The position numbers and the translations under genes are program-made. From NCBI GenBank assembly GCA_031401815.1, contig JANNRW010000327.1, forward strand, positions 1 through 6,713: 6,713 nt of DNA, in the 5' to 3' direction. The notes under the pieces are model-generated. The model did no database searches and was not told where the DNA came from. It saw only the letters and a program-made list of their open reading frames with translations. Source of the stretch: JANNRW01 sp031401815 (GTDB lineage: Bacteria; Desulfobacterota; Desulfuromonadia; Geobacterales; DSM-12255). Shown here in pieces: positions 1 through 4,433 of this stretch (position 1 is its first letter; each line of letters begins with the position of its first letter).

Positions 1-135
1 AACTGACACCGGATGAGGCTTATTTCCAAGGACTTGAAAAACTGAAACTGGTAGCCTGAAACCAGAAAACCACAACAACCAAGGGGCATTGCTTATTTCA
101 CCCTTCAGGCTGTCTCACTAAGCCCGGCCACCTCA
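1..135 (+). mobile_element. Right end of an IS3-family insertion sequence (partial)
   Basis: The window opens inside an insertion sequence. The last codons of a transposase reading frame end at 59. About 75 non-coding bases follow, up to a terminus ending GGCCACCTCA at 135. Read outward-in, that terminus starts TGAGGTGGCCGGG, which resembles the terminal inverted repeats I know from IS3-family elements (TG at the tip, GGTGG just inside). The left end and the target duplication are outside the window, so the exact boundary is inferred. The element lies directly against the remnant of a gene ending at 185, which suggests that its insertion disrupted that gene. Confidence 0.6.
3..59 (+). CDS. 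IS3-family transposase, C-terminal tail (partial)
   Basis: Only the last 18 codons are present, reading LTPDEAYFQGLEKLKLVA and then TGA. The TPDE-x-YF motif near the C-terminus is typical of the integrase-core (DDE) transposase OrfB of IS3-family elements, where a TP-x-E-x-YF stretch closes the rve domain. The catalytic residues lie upstream of the window. The frame runs into the window edge, so this is a truncation by the window and not evidence of a broken gene. Confidence 0.6.
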   Translation: MTPDEAYFQGLEKLKLVA

Positions 136-185
136 ATGACATGCCGGTTGTGTGTACACCGGAAGAGTTGATGGAGGAACTATGA
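132..185 (+). pseudogene. 3' remnant of a gene interrupted by the insertion sequence
   Basis: A short open frame reads from the edge of the insertion sequence through DMPVVCTPEELMEEL to TGA at 183-185. Its stop overlaps the next start in an ATGA arrangement, as expected for the upstream member of a two-gene operon. The peptide is too short to assign to a family. The coupling to a 63-residue downstream partner resembles small toxin-antitoxin or similar accessory pairs, but that is inference. If this is a genuine gene end, the rest was displaced or lost when the IS3-type element inserted at about 135. Confidence 0.35.
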
Positions 186-373
186 GTATAACATTTTCAG
201 ACCCTGTTATTGAAGAGGTACGAGCCATTCGTAAGAGTGTTGTTCAGAAGTGCGCAGATATGCATGAAGATTATTATGCGCATTTGATTGTTTTACAGGA
301 GAGCTATCGCGAACGAACGGTTTCTTTTCCGGCAAAACCAGCTATTGAAAAACAGCTGCGTAACGTGCAATAA
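182..373 (+). CDS. Small hypothetical protein, possible orphan of a toxin-antitoxin-like pair
   Basis: This is a 63-residue soluble protein with no signal peptide or membrane segment. The start is placed at ATG 182 and not at the upstream ATG 152, because GGAGGAAC lies just before it and the ATGA overlap with the preceding frame is typical of coupled translation. The N-terminal SDPVIEEVRAIRKS (residues 6-19) recalls, from memory, the DPIV-EVR-IR opening of small uncharacterised proteins common in accessory regions of environmental bacteria; they usually follow another small gene. No catalytic or DNA-binding motif is visible. Its native upstream partner appears lost to the insertion sequence, so its transcription may now depend on the element or on read-through. 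Confidence 0.55.
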   Translation: MSITFSDPVIEEVRAIRKSVVQKCADMHEDYYAHLIVLQESYRERTVSFPAKPAIEKQLRNVQ

Positions 374-419
374 AAATGGGGCTGACATAGTCGTCAGCCT
401 CTTCCCGCGCTCTAATTAT

Positions 420-443
420 AATTCCGGGGACCTTACTCAATTG
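420..443 (+). repeat. Dispersed direct repeat, copy 1
   Basis: The copy reads AATTCC, GGGGAC, CTTACTCAATTG. It is two bases shorter in the middle than copies 2 and 4. It shares TTACTCAATTG exactly with the copies ending at 780 and 2660, in the same orientation. It resembles, from memory, AATTCCGGGGACAC-type sequences often seen near REP-associated or IS200-like transposase genes in environmental bacteria; no such transposase is in this window. Confidence 0.7.
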
Positions 444-700
444 ACGGGAGCAACGACCTACGAAACTGTTCCCTTCTCCGGCGGGTTTTCCATATATTAT
501 CTGACTTTCAGTGCCCCAAACCGCAATACCTCAGACCCATGCAGTACCTTAATAATCCGCAGGAGTGATCCCTTCTTAAAGTACACTGCAATGTACGAAA
601 TCCGTAGAATGACAAGCTCCATTGTGCCGGCCACCCTTCCTTTTTTCCCCGACATGGCTTTCACCAATAGCGTAAAGGGCTTTAGGCTTGTATGTTCCTG

Positions 701-740
701 ATTTATCCGTGTTGTTTATCTGTGTGCATCCGTGGTTAAA
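701..740 (+). repeat. Triplicated ATCCGTG/ATCTGTG motif
   Basis: Three imperfect tandem units lie in a row: TTATCCGTGTTG, TTTATCTGTGTG and CATCCGTGGTTAA, each about 12 bases with the core ATC(C/T)GTG. On the other strand they read as ACCACGGATG, ACACAGATAA and ACACGGATAA. I recall this style of intergenic sequence as widespread in bacterial genomes, but its function is unknown to me. A weaker look-alike (AACCACAAATTGCAGATTA, 3461-3479) follows the HigBA pair in the opposite sense. Confidence 0.5.
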
Positions 741-754
741 TGCTTTTTCCGGGT

Positions 755-780
755 AATTACGGGTACGCCTTACTCAATTG
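755..780 (+). repeat. Dispersed direct repeat, copy 2
   Basis: The copy reads AATTAC, GGGTAC, GC, then CTTACTCAATTG. It is 26 bases long, in the same orientation as copy 1 and 335 bases after it. It differs from copy 4 at only a few central positions. It lies about 190 bases upstream of the ATPase start, so it flanks the left side of the ATPase-hydrolase cassette. Confidence 0.7.
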
Positions 781-911
781 CCGTCGCCTGGGAAATTTTG
801 GCGAGTCATTCCGCGAGGTTCCTTTTAAAAAGGAAGCACGGGCCTATGAGGCAGGATTGGGGTGACAATCTCCATTCTTCAGTAGATCAACCAGAGCAGT
901 TACATTTTATG

Positions 912-940
912 TAGAAATTCAGCATTCATCAGGCTATACT
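912..940 (+). promoter_or_regulatory. Candidate sigma-70 promoter for the ATPase gene
   Basis: A -35-like TAGAAA (912-917; 4 of 6 to TTGACA) is followed after 17 bases by TATACT (935-940; 5 of 6 to TATAAT). Transcription would start near 947, leaving a leader of about 25 bases before ATG 972. The region is AT-rich, so a chance match is possible. Confidence 0.35.
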
Positions 941-971
941 GCACAATAAAAGCGAATATTGGGCACTAAAA

Positions 972-2237
972 ATGAAAAATATACTCCTTTCTCAGAAAAT
1001 TGAACGAGATGCCCTGCGCGAACGAGGGTATATTCTCCGGGATGGGCTGGACGTCGCCAGGAATTCTCTGGACGACGGCCTTATCAAGGTTGTCATTGGG
1101 CCGCGACGGGCGGGGAAGTCGGTCTTTGCCCTGCAGATGCTGGAAAATAGAGAATTTGCCTACGTCAACTTTGATGACGAGCGGCTGTCAGGGCTGAGTG
1201 ATTTTGACGAGCTGCTGGGAGCCATGGCCCAGGTGTATGGGGATTGTAAGACTATATTCTTTGACGAGATCCAGAACGTCACCGGTTGGGAGCTGTTTGT
1301 AAGCCGTCTGCAGCGGCGAGGCTCCTGTATGATTCTGACCGGTTCCAACGCCCACCTTCTAAGCAGTGAACTTGCCACGCACTTGACCGGTCGCTACCGG
1401 GAATTTCATCTGTTTCCATTCTCTTTTGGTGAGTACCTTCGCGCCAAATCATTTGCGCTTGACGAAACCCTTGCTCTTCGTGAGCGGCAGGGGCTGCTGC
1501 TGAATCACCTTGCCACTTATATGCAGTGCGGCGGCTTTCCTGAAATAGTTGTCGGCACGGTTGATGCCCGCAACTACCTGACCACTCTCTTTGAAAGTGT
1601 TCTGCTCAAAGATGTGGTGCGGCGCTACAATATTCGCTATGCCGCGCGGCTTCTGGAATTAGGGCGCTATCTCCTGGCAAATCATGCCAGAGAATACACC
1701 TTTACTTCAGTCGGCAAGGCTATGGGGTTCCGCAGTGTCCATACGCTGGAAAATTATCTGGGCTACCTGACCGAGGCCTTTTTGCTCTTCAGCGTCCAAC
1801 GTTTTTCCTGGAAAGCGCGTGAGCGAGTCCAGGCTCCGCGTAAGGTGTATGCCTACGATCCCGGCCTTATCGGTGCCGTTGGTTTCAGAATGGGTGCAGA
1901 TTCGGGTCGCCTGCTGGAAAGCCTTGTGGCGATAGAGTTGACCCGTCGTGATGAGGAGTTTTACACCTATAAGGAACCGGGCGGTAAAGAGGTTGATTTT
2001 GTCATAAGACATGGCGGTGAGACCTGTTGCCTGCTCCAGATCTGTTTTGACCTGTCCGAACCAAAGACGAGGAAGCGGGAGATGGCCGGTTTGCTGAAAG
2101 CTGGTGAAGAACTGGGCTGTCGATTATTGCTCATACTCACCTGGGATGAAGAGGGTGAAGTCAATCACCAAGACAGGACTGTCAAGCTCATTCCCGCCTG
2201 GAAGTGGCTGTTGGGCAGAGGAGATGAATTGACATGA
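972..2237 (+). CDS. AAA-family ATPase with DUF4143 domain
   Basis: This 421-residue protein has the full architecture of the AAA_14/DUF4143 ATPases. The N-terminal P-loop module has Walker A GPRRAGKS (residues 43-50), Walker B TIFFDEIQN (94-102, acidic pair D98-E99), a sensor-like LTGSNA (122-127) and an arginine-bearing LTGRYREF (138-145). A winged-helix-like middle follows. The C-terminal DUF4143 region contains LLESLVAIEL (314-323), KEVDFVI (339-345) and LLQICFDLS (354-362). That C-terminal region resembles a PD-(D/E)xK fold, but the usual ExK lysine position is occupied within LLQIC, so nuclease activity is doubtful. The family is common in anaerobes and archaea with no settled function. 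ATG 972 is the natural family start, though its ribosome binding site is poor. The stop overlaps the hydrolase start by four bases. Confidence 0.9.
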   Translation: MKNILLSQKIERDALRERGYILRDGLDVARNSLDDGLIKVVIGPRRAGKSVFALQMLENREFAYVNFDDERLSGLSDFDELLGAMAQVYGDCKTIFFDEIQNVTGWELFVSRLQRRGSCMILTGSNAHLLSSELATHLTGRYREFHLFPFSFGEYLRAKSFALDETLALRERQGLLLNHLATYMQCGGFPEIVVGTVDARNYLTTLFESVLLKDVVRRYNIRYAARLLELGRYLLANHAREYTFTSVGKAMGFRSVHTLENYLGYLTEAFLLFSVQRFSWKARERVQAPRKVYAYDPGLIGAVGFRMGADSGRLLESLVAIELTRRDEEFYTYKEPGGKEVDFVIRHGGETCCLLQICFDLSEPKTRKREMAGLLKAGEELGCRLLLILTWDEEGEVNHQDRTVKLIPAWKWLLGRGDELT

Positions 2238-2581
2238 ATGCTGCACAATATACCTGCCTGGGCCTGTTCGTCGCTGCACTAACCCTCTCCTGCCGGGGGT
2301 GCGTCGGCAAGTTGTTTTACTATCCGGATCAGGAGGTTCACGATTTGCCGGCCCGCCATGGCCTTAAGTTTGAAGAGGTGACCTTTTCCAGCAGGGACGG
2401 CACACGTCTGTCTGGCTGGTTCATTCCCGCTGTCGGTACGCCGCAGGGAACCGTCATCCACTTCCACGGCAACGCCCAGAACATGACTTCTCATTTCGGC
2501 TTTGTCTCCTGGCTGCCGCAGGCGGGCTTCAATCTGTTTGTCTTTGATTATCGCAACCACTGGGGGGACGTTGCTCACTAA
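2234..2581 (+). pseudogene. Truncated alpha/beta-hydrolase lipoprotein (N-terminal part only)
   Basis: This 115-codon frame begins within the ATPase stop (ATGA overlap) behind a good AGAGGAGA site. Residues 7-23 form a hydrophobic signal with cysteines at 20 and 23, so it may have been exported as a lipoprotein, although the lipobox is imperfect. The following FYYPDQEV, DGTRLSGWFIPA (55-66) and HFHGNAQN (76-83, the oxyanion-hole region) match the start of Bem46/YfhR-like serine hydrolases. Similarity stops after FDYR (104-107), where the family continues with a GxG(R)S-like stretch. Instead, eight unrelated residues precede the stop. The nucleophile GxSxG, acid and histidine are all missing, and the usual length is roughly 250-300 residues, so it should be inactive as a hydrolase. 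The break coincides with a degenerate copy of the dispersed repeat at 2564. Confidence 0.8.
2564..2580 (+). repeat. Dispersed repeat, degenerate copy 3 at the hydrolase break
   Basis: GGGGACGTTGCTCACT aligns without gaps to GGGGACCTTACTCAAT of copy 1, matching 13 of 16 positions. It lies within the last codons of the truncated hydrolase frame, about ten bases after the protein similarity ends. The match is short and degenerate, so membership in the repeat family is a suggestion. Confidence 0.4.
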
Positions 2582-2634
2582 TCAACTAACCATCCGTGAC
2601 GGCTTTCGTTGTTTATTTGTTTACTAACACAGGA

Positions 2635-2660
2635 AATTCCAGGGACATCTTACTCAATTG
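2635..2660 (+). repeat. Dispersed direct repeat, copy 4
   Basis: The copy reads AATTCC, AGGGAC, AT, then CTTACTCAATTG. It is 26 bases long and in the same orientation as copies 1 and 2, sharing the last 12 bases with copy 2 exactly. It lies between the truncated hydrolase and the HigBA operon, so it marks a cassette boundary. Confidence 0.7.
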
Positions 2661-2758
2661 GGGATACAACAAGTACCGGAGGCTACACATTTGACAAAAT
2701 CCATTCATGGATTCCGGACTGAAGTCTGTAGGCTTAAGGACGGGCAGGAAAACAGTTG

Positions 2759-2782
2759 CATAATGGTGACAAATATGTCAAC
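2759..2782 (+). promoter_or_regulatory. Candidate HigBA promoter element and operator
   Basis: A -10-like CATAAT (2759-2764) is followed directly by an inverted repeat, GGTGACA-AATA-TGTCAAC (2765-2782); the inner arms TGACA/TGTCA are perfect. No good -35 is visible. A palindrome abutting the -10 and just upstream of the toxin gene is where a HigA-type antitoxin usually binds to repress its own operon. The assignment rests on position and symmetry only. Confidence 0.35.
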
Positions 2783-2791
2783 GTTGGTTCG

Positions 2792-3136
2792 ATGAGAAAC
2801 ACACGTCCCATATCATGGATTAAGGCCGCGCGGAGGGAGTTCGAGGAATTCCCACGAGACGTGCAGGGTGATATGTTGAGTGCGCTGACGATAGCTGCCG
2901 AAGGCGGCAAATCGGACAATGCCAAGCCGTTTAAGGGAGTTGACGGCGGCGTGTTTGAAATCGCAATAAGGCATCGCGGGGATGCCTTTCGTATGATCTA
3001 TGCTGTTAAGATCGGTGCGGATATTTGGGTCATCCATGCTTTTCAGAAAAAATCAAAGACAGGAATAAAGACGGCCCAGACAGATACAGACCTTATCCGT
3101 GACCGCCTGAAACGATTGAAGGAGGCTCTACAATGA
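2792..3136 (+). CDS. higB: HigB-type toxin (RelE/ParE superfamily, phage Gp49-like)
   Basis: This 114-residue protein matches the Gp49-like/HigB toxin family (PF05973 type). Hallmarks are RPISWIKAARREFEEFP (residues 5-21), ALTIAAEGGK (31-40), AKPFKGVDGGVFEI (44-57), the strand pair around GDAFRMIYAV (63-72) and IHAFQKKSKTGIKT (81-94). Family members are ribosome-dependent mRNA endonucleases acting in the cytoplasm; that activity is assumed here. I place the start at ATG 2792 because the protein family begins around RPISW. A TTG at 2756 with AGGA upstream would add 12 residues and lies before the palindrome, so it is less likely. The toxin gene precedes the antitoxin gene, the usual higBA order, with a four-base ATGA overlap that should keep their synthesis coupled. 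Confidence 0.85.
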   Translation: MRNTRPISWIKAARREFEEFPRDVQGDMLSALTIAAEGGKSDNAKPFKGVDGGVFEIAIRHRGDAFRMIYAVKIGADIWVIHAFQKKSKTGIKTAQTDTDLIRDRLKRLKEALQ

Positions 3137-3459
3137 GTGACGATTTTGAATTAATACGCGGCAGCGGAAATGTATTTCATGATTTAGGCCGGGACAACGC
3201 CGGTCTTGAACAGGCCCGCGCCATACTTGCAGCAGAAATCATCCGCATGCTTGATAAACGCGGGCTGTCAACACGTGCGGCTGAAAAGCTTACCGGTGTG
3301 TCACATTCGGAGTTTTCCCGCATCCGCAATGCCCGGCTTGACCGTTTCACCCTGGATAGAATGATAGCAATACTCGGAAAGCTTGACGAGGATGTTGAAG
3401 TCAACATTACCTTTCGGCCACGTGTGCATGTAACGCAAAACCTACTTCATGCGTTATGA
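3133..3459 (+). CDS. higA: HigA-type antitoxin (XRE-family helix-turn-helix)
   Basis: This 108-residue DNA-binding protein carries a helix-turn-helix in LSTRAAEKLTGVSHSEFSRI and the following helix (residues 45 to about 84, with FTLDRMIAILGKL). This is the arrangement of the HTH_37-type antitoxins found next to Gp49-like toxins. It should bind and neutralise the preceding HigB protein and repress the operon through the palindrome near 2765-2782. A strong GGAGG (3121-3125) lies seven bases before the start, favouring antitoxin excess, and the start overlaps the toxin stop. The length is normal and no key part is missing. The C-terminal tail RPRVHVTQNLLHAL is less conserved in style. Whether the pair is active cannot be told from sequence. 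Confidence 0.85.
   Translation: MSDDFELIRGSGNVFHDLGRDNAGLEQARAILAAEIIRMLDKRGLSTRAAEKLTGVSHSEFSRIRNARLDRFTLDRMIAILGKLDEDVEVNITFRPRVHVTQNLLHAL
3431..3456 (+). terminator. Weak hairpin at the end of the HigBA operon
   Basis: The arms TAACGCA (3431-3437) and TGCGTTA (3450-3456) are perfectly complementary with a 12-base loop and overlap the last codons of the antitoxin gene. There is no T-run after it, so a rho-independent terminator is unlikely; it could stabilise the transcript 3' end or be chance. Confidence 0.2.
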
Positions 3460-3526
3460 GAACCACAAATTGCAGATTACCGCTGGCAGTTTCACCCTCA
3501 CATCCCGCCGCCGTAAACCCTGCCAC

Positions 3527-3622
3527 TTAACTGAGTAGCTGTTCTGTGCTGATGGCATTGAGCAGGTGCCAGGCTTTGCCATACACGATAGTTCCTGGGG
3601 GGGAATCTAGGGTACGCCCTTC
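3527..3622 (-). pseudogene. Possible C-terminal fragment of an unknown minus-strand gene
   Basis: On the minus strand a frame of 31 codons reads GTIVYGKAWHLLNAIS and onward to a TAA at 3529-3527. The composition looks protein-like and resembles the tail of a transposase or similar gene, but I cannot name a family. It runs into the degenerate repeat at 3604-3629, so it could be another piece of mobile-element debris. The frame is short enough to be chance. Confidence 0.2.
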
Positions 3623-3629
3623 ATATATT
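3604..3629 (+). repeat. Dispersed repeat, degenerate copy 5
   Basis: The block GGGTACGCC (3610-3618) is identical to the centre of copy 2 (761-769) and is preceded by AAT, as in the other copies. The right half (CTTCATATATT) only loosely resembles CTTACTCAATT. It lies between the HigBA and Phd/PIN operons, again at a cassette boundary. Confidence 0.35.
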
Positions 3630-3655
3630 CACATTTAACGGATAATTATTCCGGG

Positions 3656-3684
3656 TTGACTCTCTTAAGTTAGTCACGTAAAAT
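3656..3684 (+). promoter_or_regulatory. Strong sigma-70-like promoter for the Phd/PIN operon
   Basis: TTGACT (3656-3661; 5 of 6) and TAAAAT (3679-3684; 5 of 6) are separated by exactly 17 bases. Transcription would start near 3691, giving a leader of roughly 14 bases that contains the AGGAGGTG ribosome binding site. This is the best promoter match in the window. Confidence 0.65.
3657..3676 (+). promoter_or_regulatory. Candidate operator palindrome of the Phd/PIN operon
   Basis: A 20-base palindrome, TGACT-CT-CTTAAG-TT-AGTCA, pairs at 16 of 20 positions around the CTTAAG centre. It starts inside the -35 box and ends just before the -10 box, so a bound Phd-type antitoxin dimer would block RNA polymerase. 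Autorepression by antitoxin or toxin-antitoxin complex is known for such operons; this specific site is inferred. Confidence 0.5.
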
Positions 3685-3704
3685 GACCATACAGGAGGTG
3701 CACC

Positions 3705-3932
3705 ATGCCACAATACAATATTGCTGAGGCAAAATCGCATTTTTCCGAACTGGTTCAGAAAGCCATGCTCGGGGATGAAATCATCATTGCCAGAGACAAC
3801 AAGCCGCTTCTGAAGCTCGTTCCCGTGGATGCGATCAAAAAAGAGCGCTGTCCAGGATCGGCAAAGGACAAGATCCTCTATGTTGCCCCGGATTTTGATG
3901 AGACGCCGGTCGACTTTGCCGAGTATTCCTGA
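3705..3932 (+). CDS. Phd/YefM-family antitoxin
   Basis: This 75-residue protein has the classic Phd/YefM N-terminal DNA-binding fold: YNIAEAKSHFSELVQKAMLGDEIIIARDNKP in residues 4-34, then LLKLVP (35-40). The acidic C-terminal half, ending PDFDETPVDFAEYS (62-75), is the part expected to wrap and inhibit the toxin. The start is secure: AGGAGGTG precedes ATG by a short spacer, and a good promoter lies just upstream. Its TGA overlaps the next ATG by one base (TGATG), so the toxin gene is likely translated by coupling. It should neutralise the PIN-domain RNase downstream and repress the shared promoter through the palindrome at 3657-3676. Confidence 0.88.
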   Translation: MPQYNIAEAKSHFSELVQKAMLGDEIIIARDNKPLLKLVPVDAIKKERCPGSAKDKILYVAPDFDETPVDFAEYS

Positions 3933-4318
3933 TGCGAGTGCTGCTCGATACCCATACATTTCTCTGGTGGCTCGCCAATGATCCCTCACTTTCCGCCAAA
4001 GCCCGCGCTATTATCGCCGATGGCCGTAACGAATGTTTCGTTAGCCTTGCCAGCTGCTGGGAGCTGGCCATAAAATGCAGCCTTGGCAAATTGCGTCTCA
4101 GCCAGCCGGTTGAGCGCTTCATCCCCGACGAAATGTCCGCCAACGGTTTTCATCTGCTCGGTATCGATTTTCGGCATGTCGCCAAGGTCGAAACGCTCCC
4201 CTTTTATCACCGTGATCCGTTTGACCGGCTCCTGGCAGCCCAGGCTCTGCTTGAAAAGATGACCATAGTTTCCAGCGACACGATCCTGTCCGAGTATGGT
4301 GTTAAACGCATCTGGTAA
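3932..4318 (+). CDS. PIN-domain ribonuclease toxin (VapC-like)
   Basis: This 128-residue PIN-domain protein is complete. The predicted metal-binding acids are D6 in LLDTHTFLWW, E44 in SCWELAIK, D95 and D98 in HRDPFDRLLAAQA, and D116 in SSDTILSEYG. The protein ends YGVKRIW, as this VapC subfamily commonly does. Such toxins are Mg-dependent RNases that cut specific tRNA or rRNA sites and are held inactive by their antitoxin; the target here is unknown. The gene follows the Phd-type antitoxin with a one-base overlap. Pairing a PIN toxin with a Phd/YefM antitoxin, not a VapB of AbrB or RHH type, is a known and frequent combination. No terminator is evident in the 115 bases after it. Confidence 0.9.
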   Translation: MRVLLDTHTFLWWLANDPSLSAKARAIIADGRNECFVSLASCWELAIKCSLGKLRLSQPVERFIPDEMSANGFHLLGIDFRHVAKVETLPFYHRDPFDRLLAAQALLEKMTIVSSDTILSEYGVKRIW

Positions 4319-4433
4319 TACAGGCTGATCTTTAGCGGATAACTTCTTAACACCCTTTACATATTGAATCCCTGCGGATGGCTTTGGCTACCCGGCTTGT
4401 ATCTGAAACAGGTTATTGAGGAGGAACTGAAGA

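Larger units (their letters stand above)
374..971. other. About 600 bases without a convincing gene, rich in repeat debris
   Basis: No open frame here has a ribosome binding site together with protein-like composition. The plus-strand frames at 288-701 and 732-914 overlap real genes or run through the repeats, and I reject them. A minus-strand frame is open from about 715 down to 497 and ends in a peptide containing VAGTMELVILRISY; it has no recognisable start context and may be a decayed gene fragment or chance. The stretch holds two copies of the 26-bp dispersed repeat (420-443, 755-780), a triplicated ATCCGTG-type motif (701-740) and a candidate promoter for the ATPase gene (912-940). The picture is of inter-cassette debris left by mobile elements. 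Confidence 0.6.

Noticed and set aside
288..701. 137-codon plus-strand frame over the repeat region
   Set aside because: It starts inside the 63-residue gene in another frame, has no ribosome binding site, and its composition is not protein-like; it runs through repeat copy 1.
732..914. 60-codon plus-strand frame upstream of the ATPase
   Set aside because: Its N-terminal codons are the 26-bp repeat itself and no ribosome binding site precedes it.
2555..2660. Integron-type attC site between cassettes
   Set aside because: Same-strand cassettes separated by repeats invite this idea, but the repeats lack the paired RYYYAAC/GTTRRRY boxes and the long dyad of attC sites, and no integrase is present.
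420..3629. CRISPR array
   Set aside because: The repeats are few, unevenly spaced by hundreds of bases and separated by genes, so they do not form an array.
4385..4405. Sigma-54 promoter before the peroxidase gene
   Set aside because: TGGCTACCCGGCTTG resembles the -24/-12 pattern, but the spacing is one base off and the -12 GC is missing.
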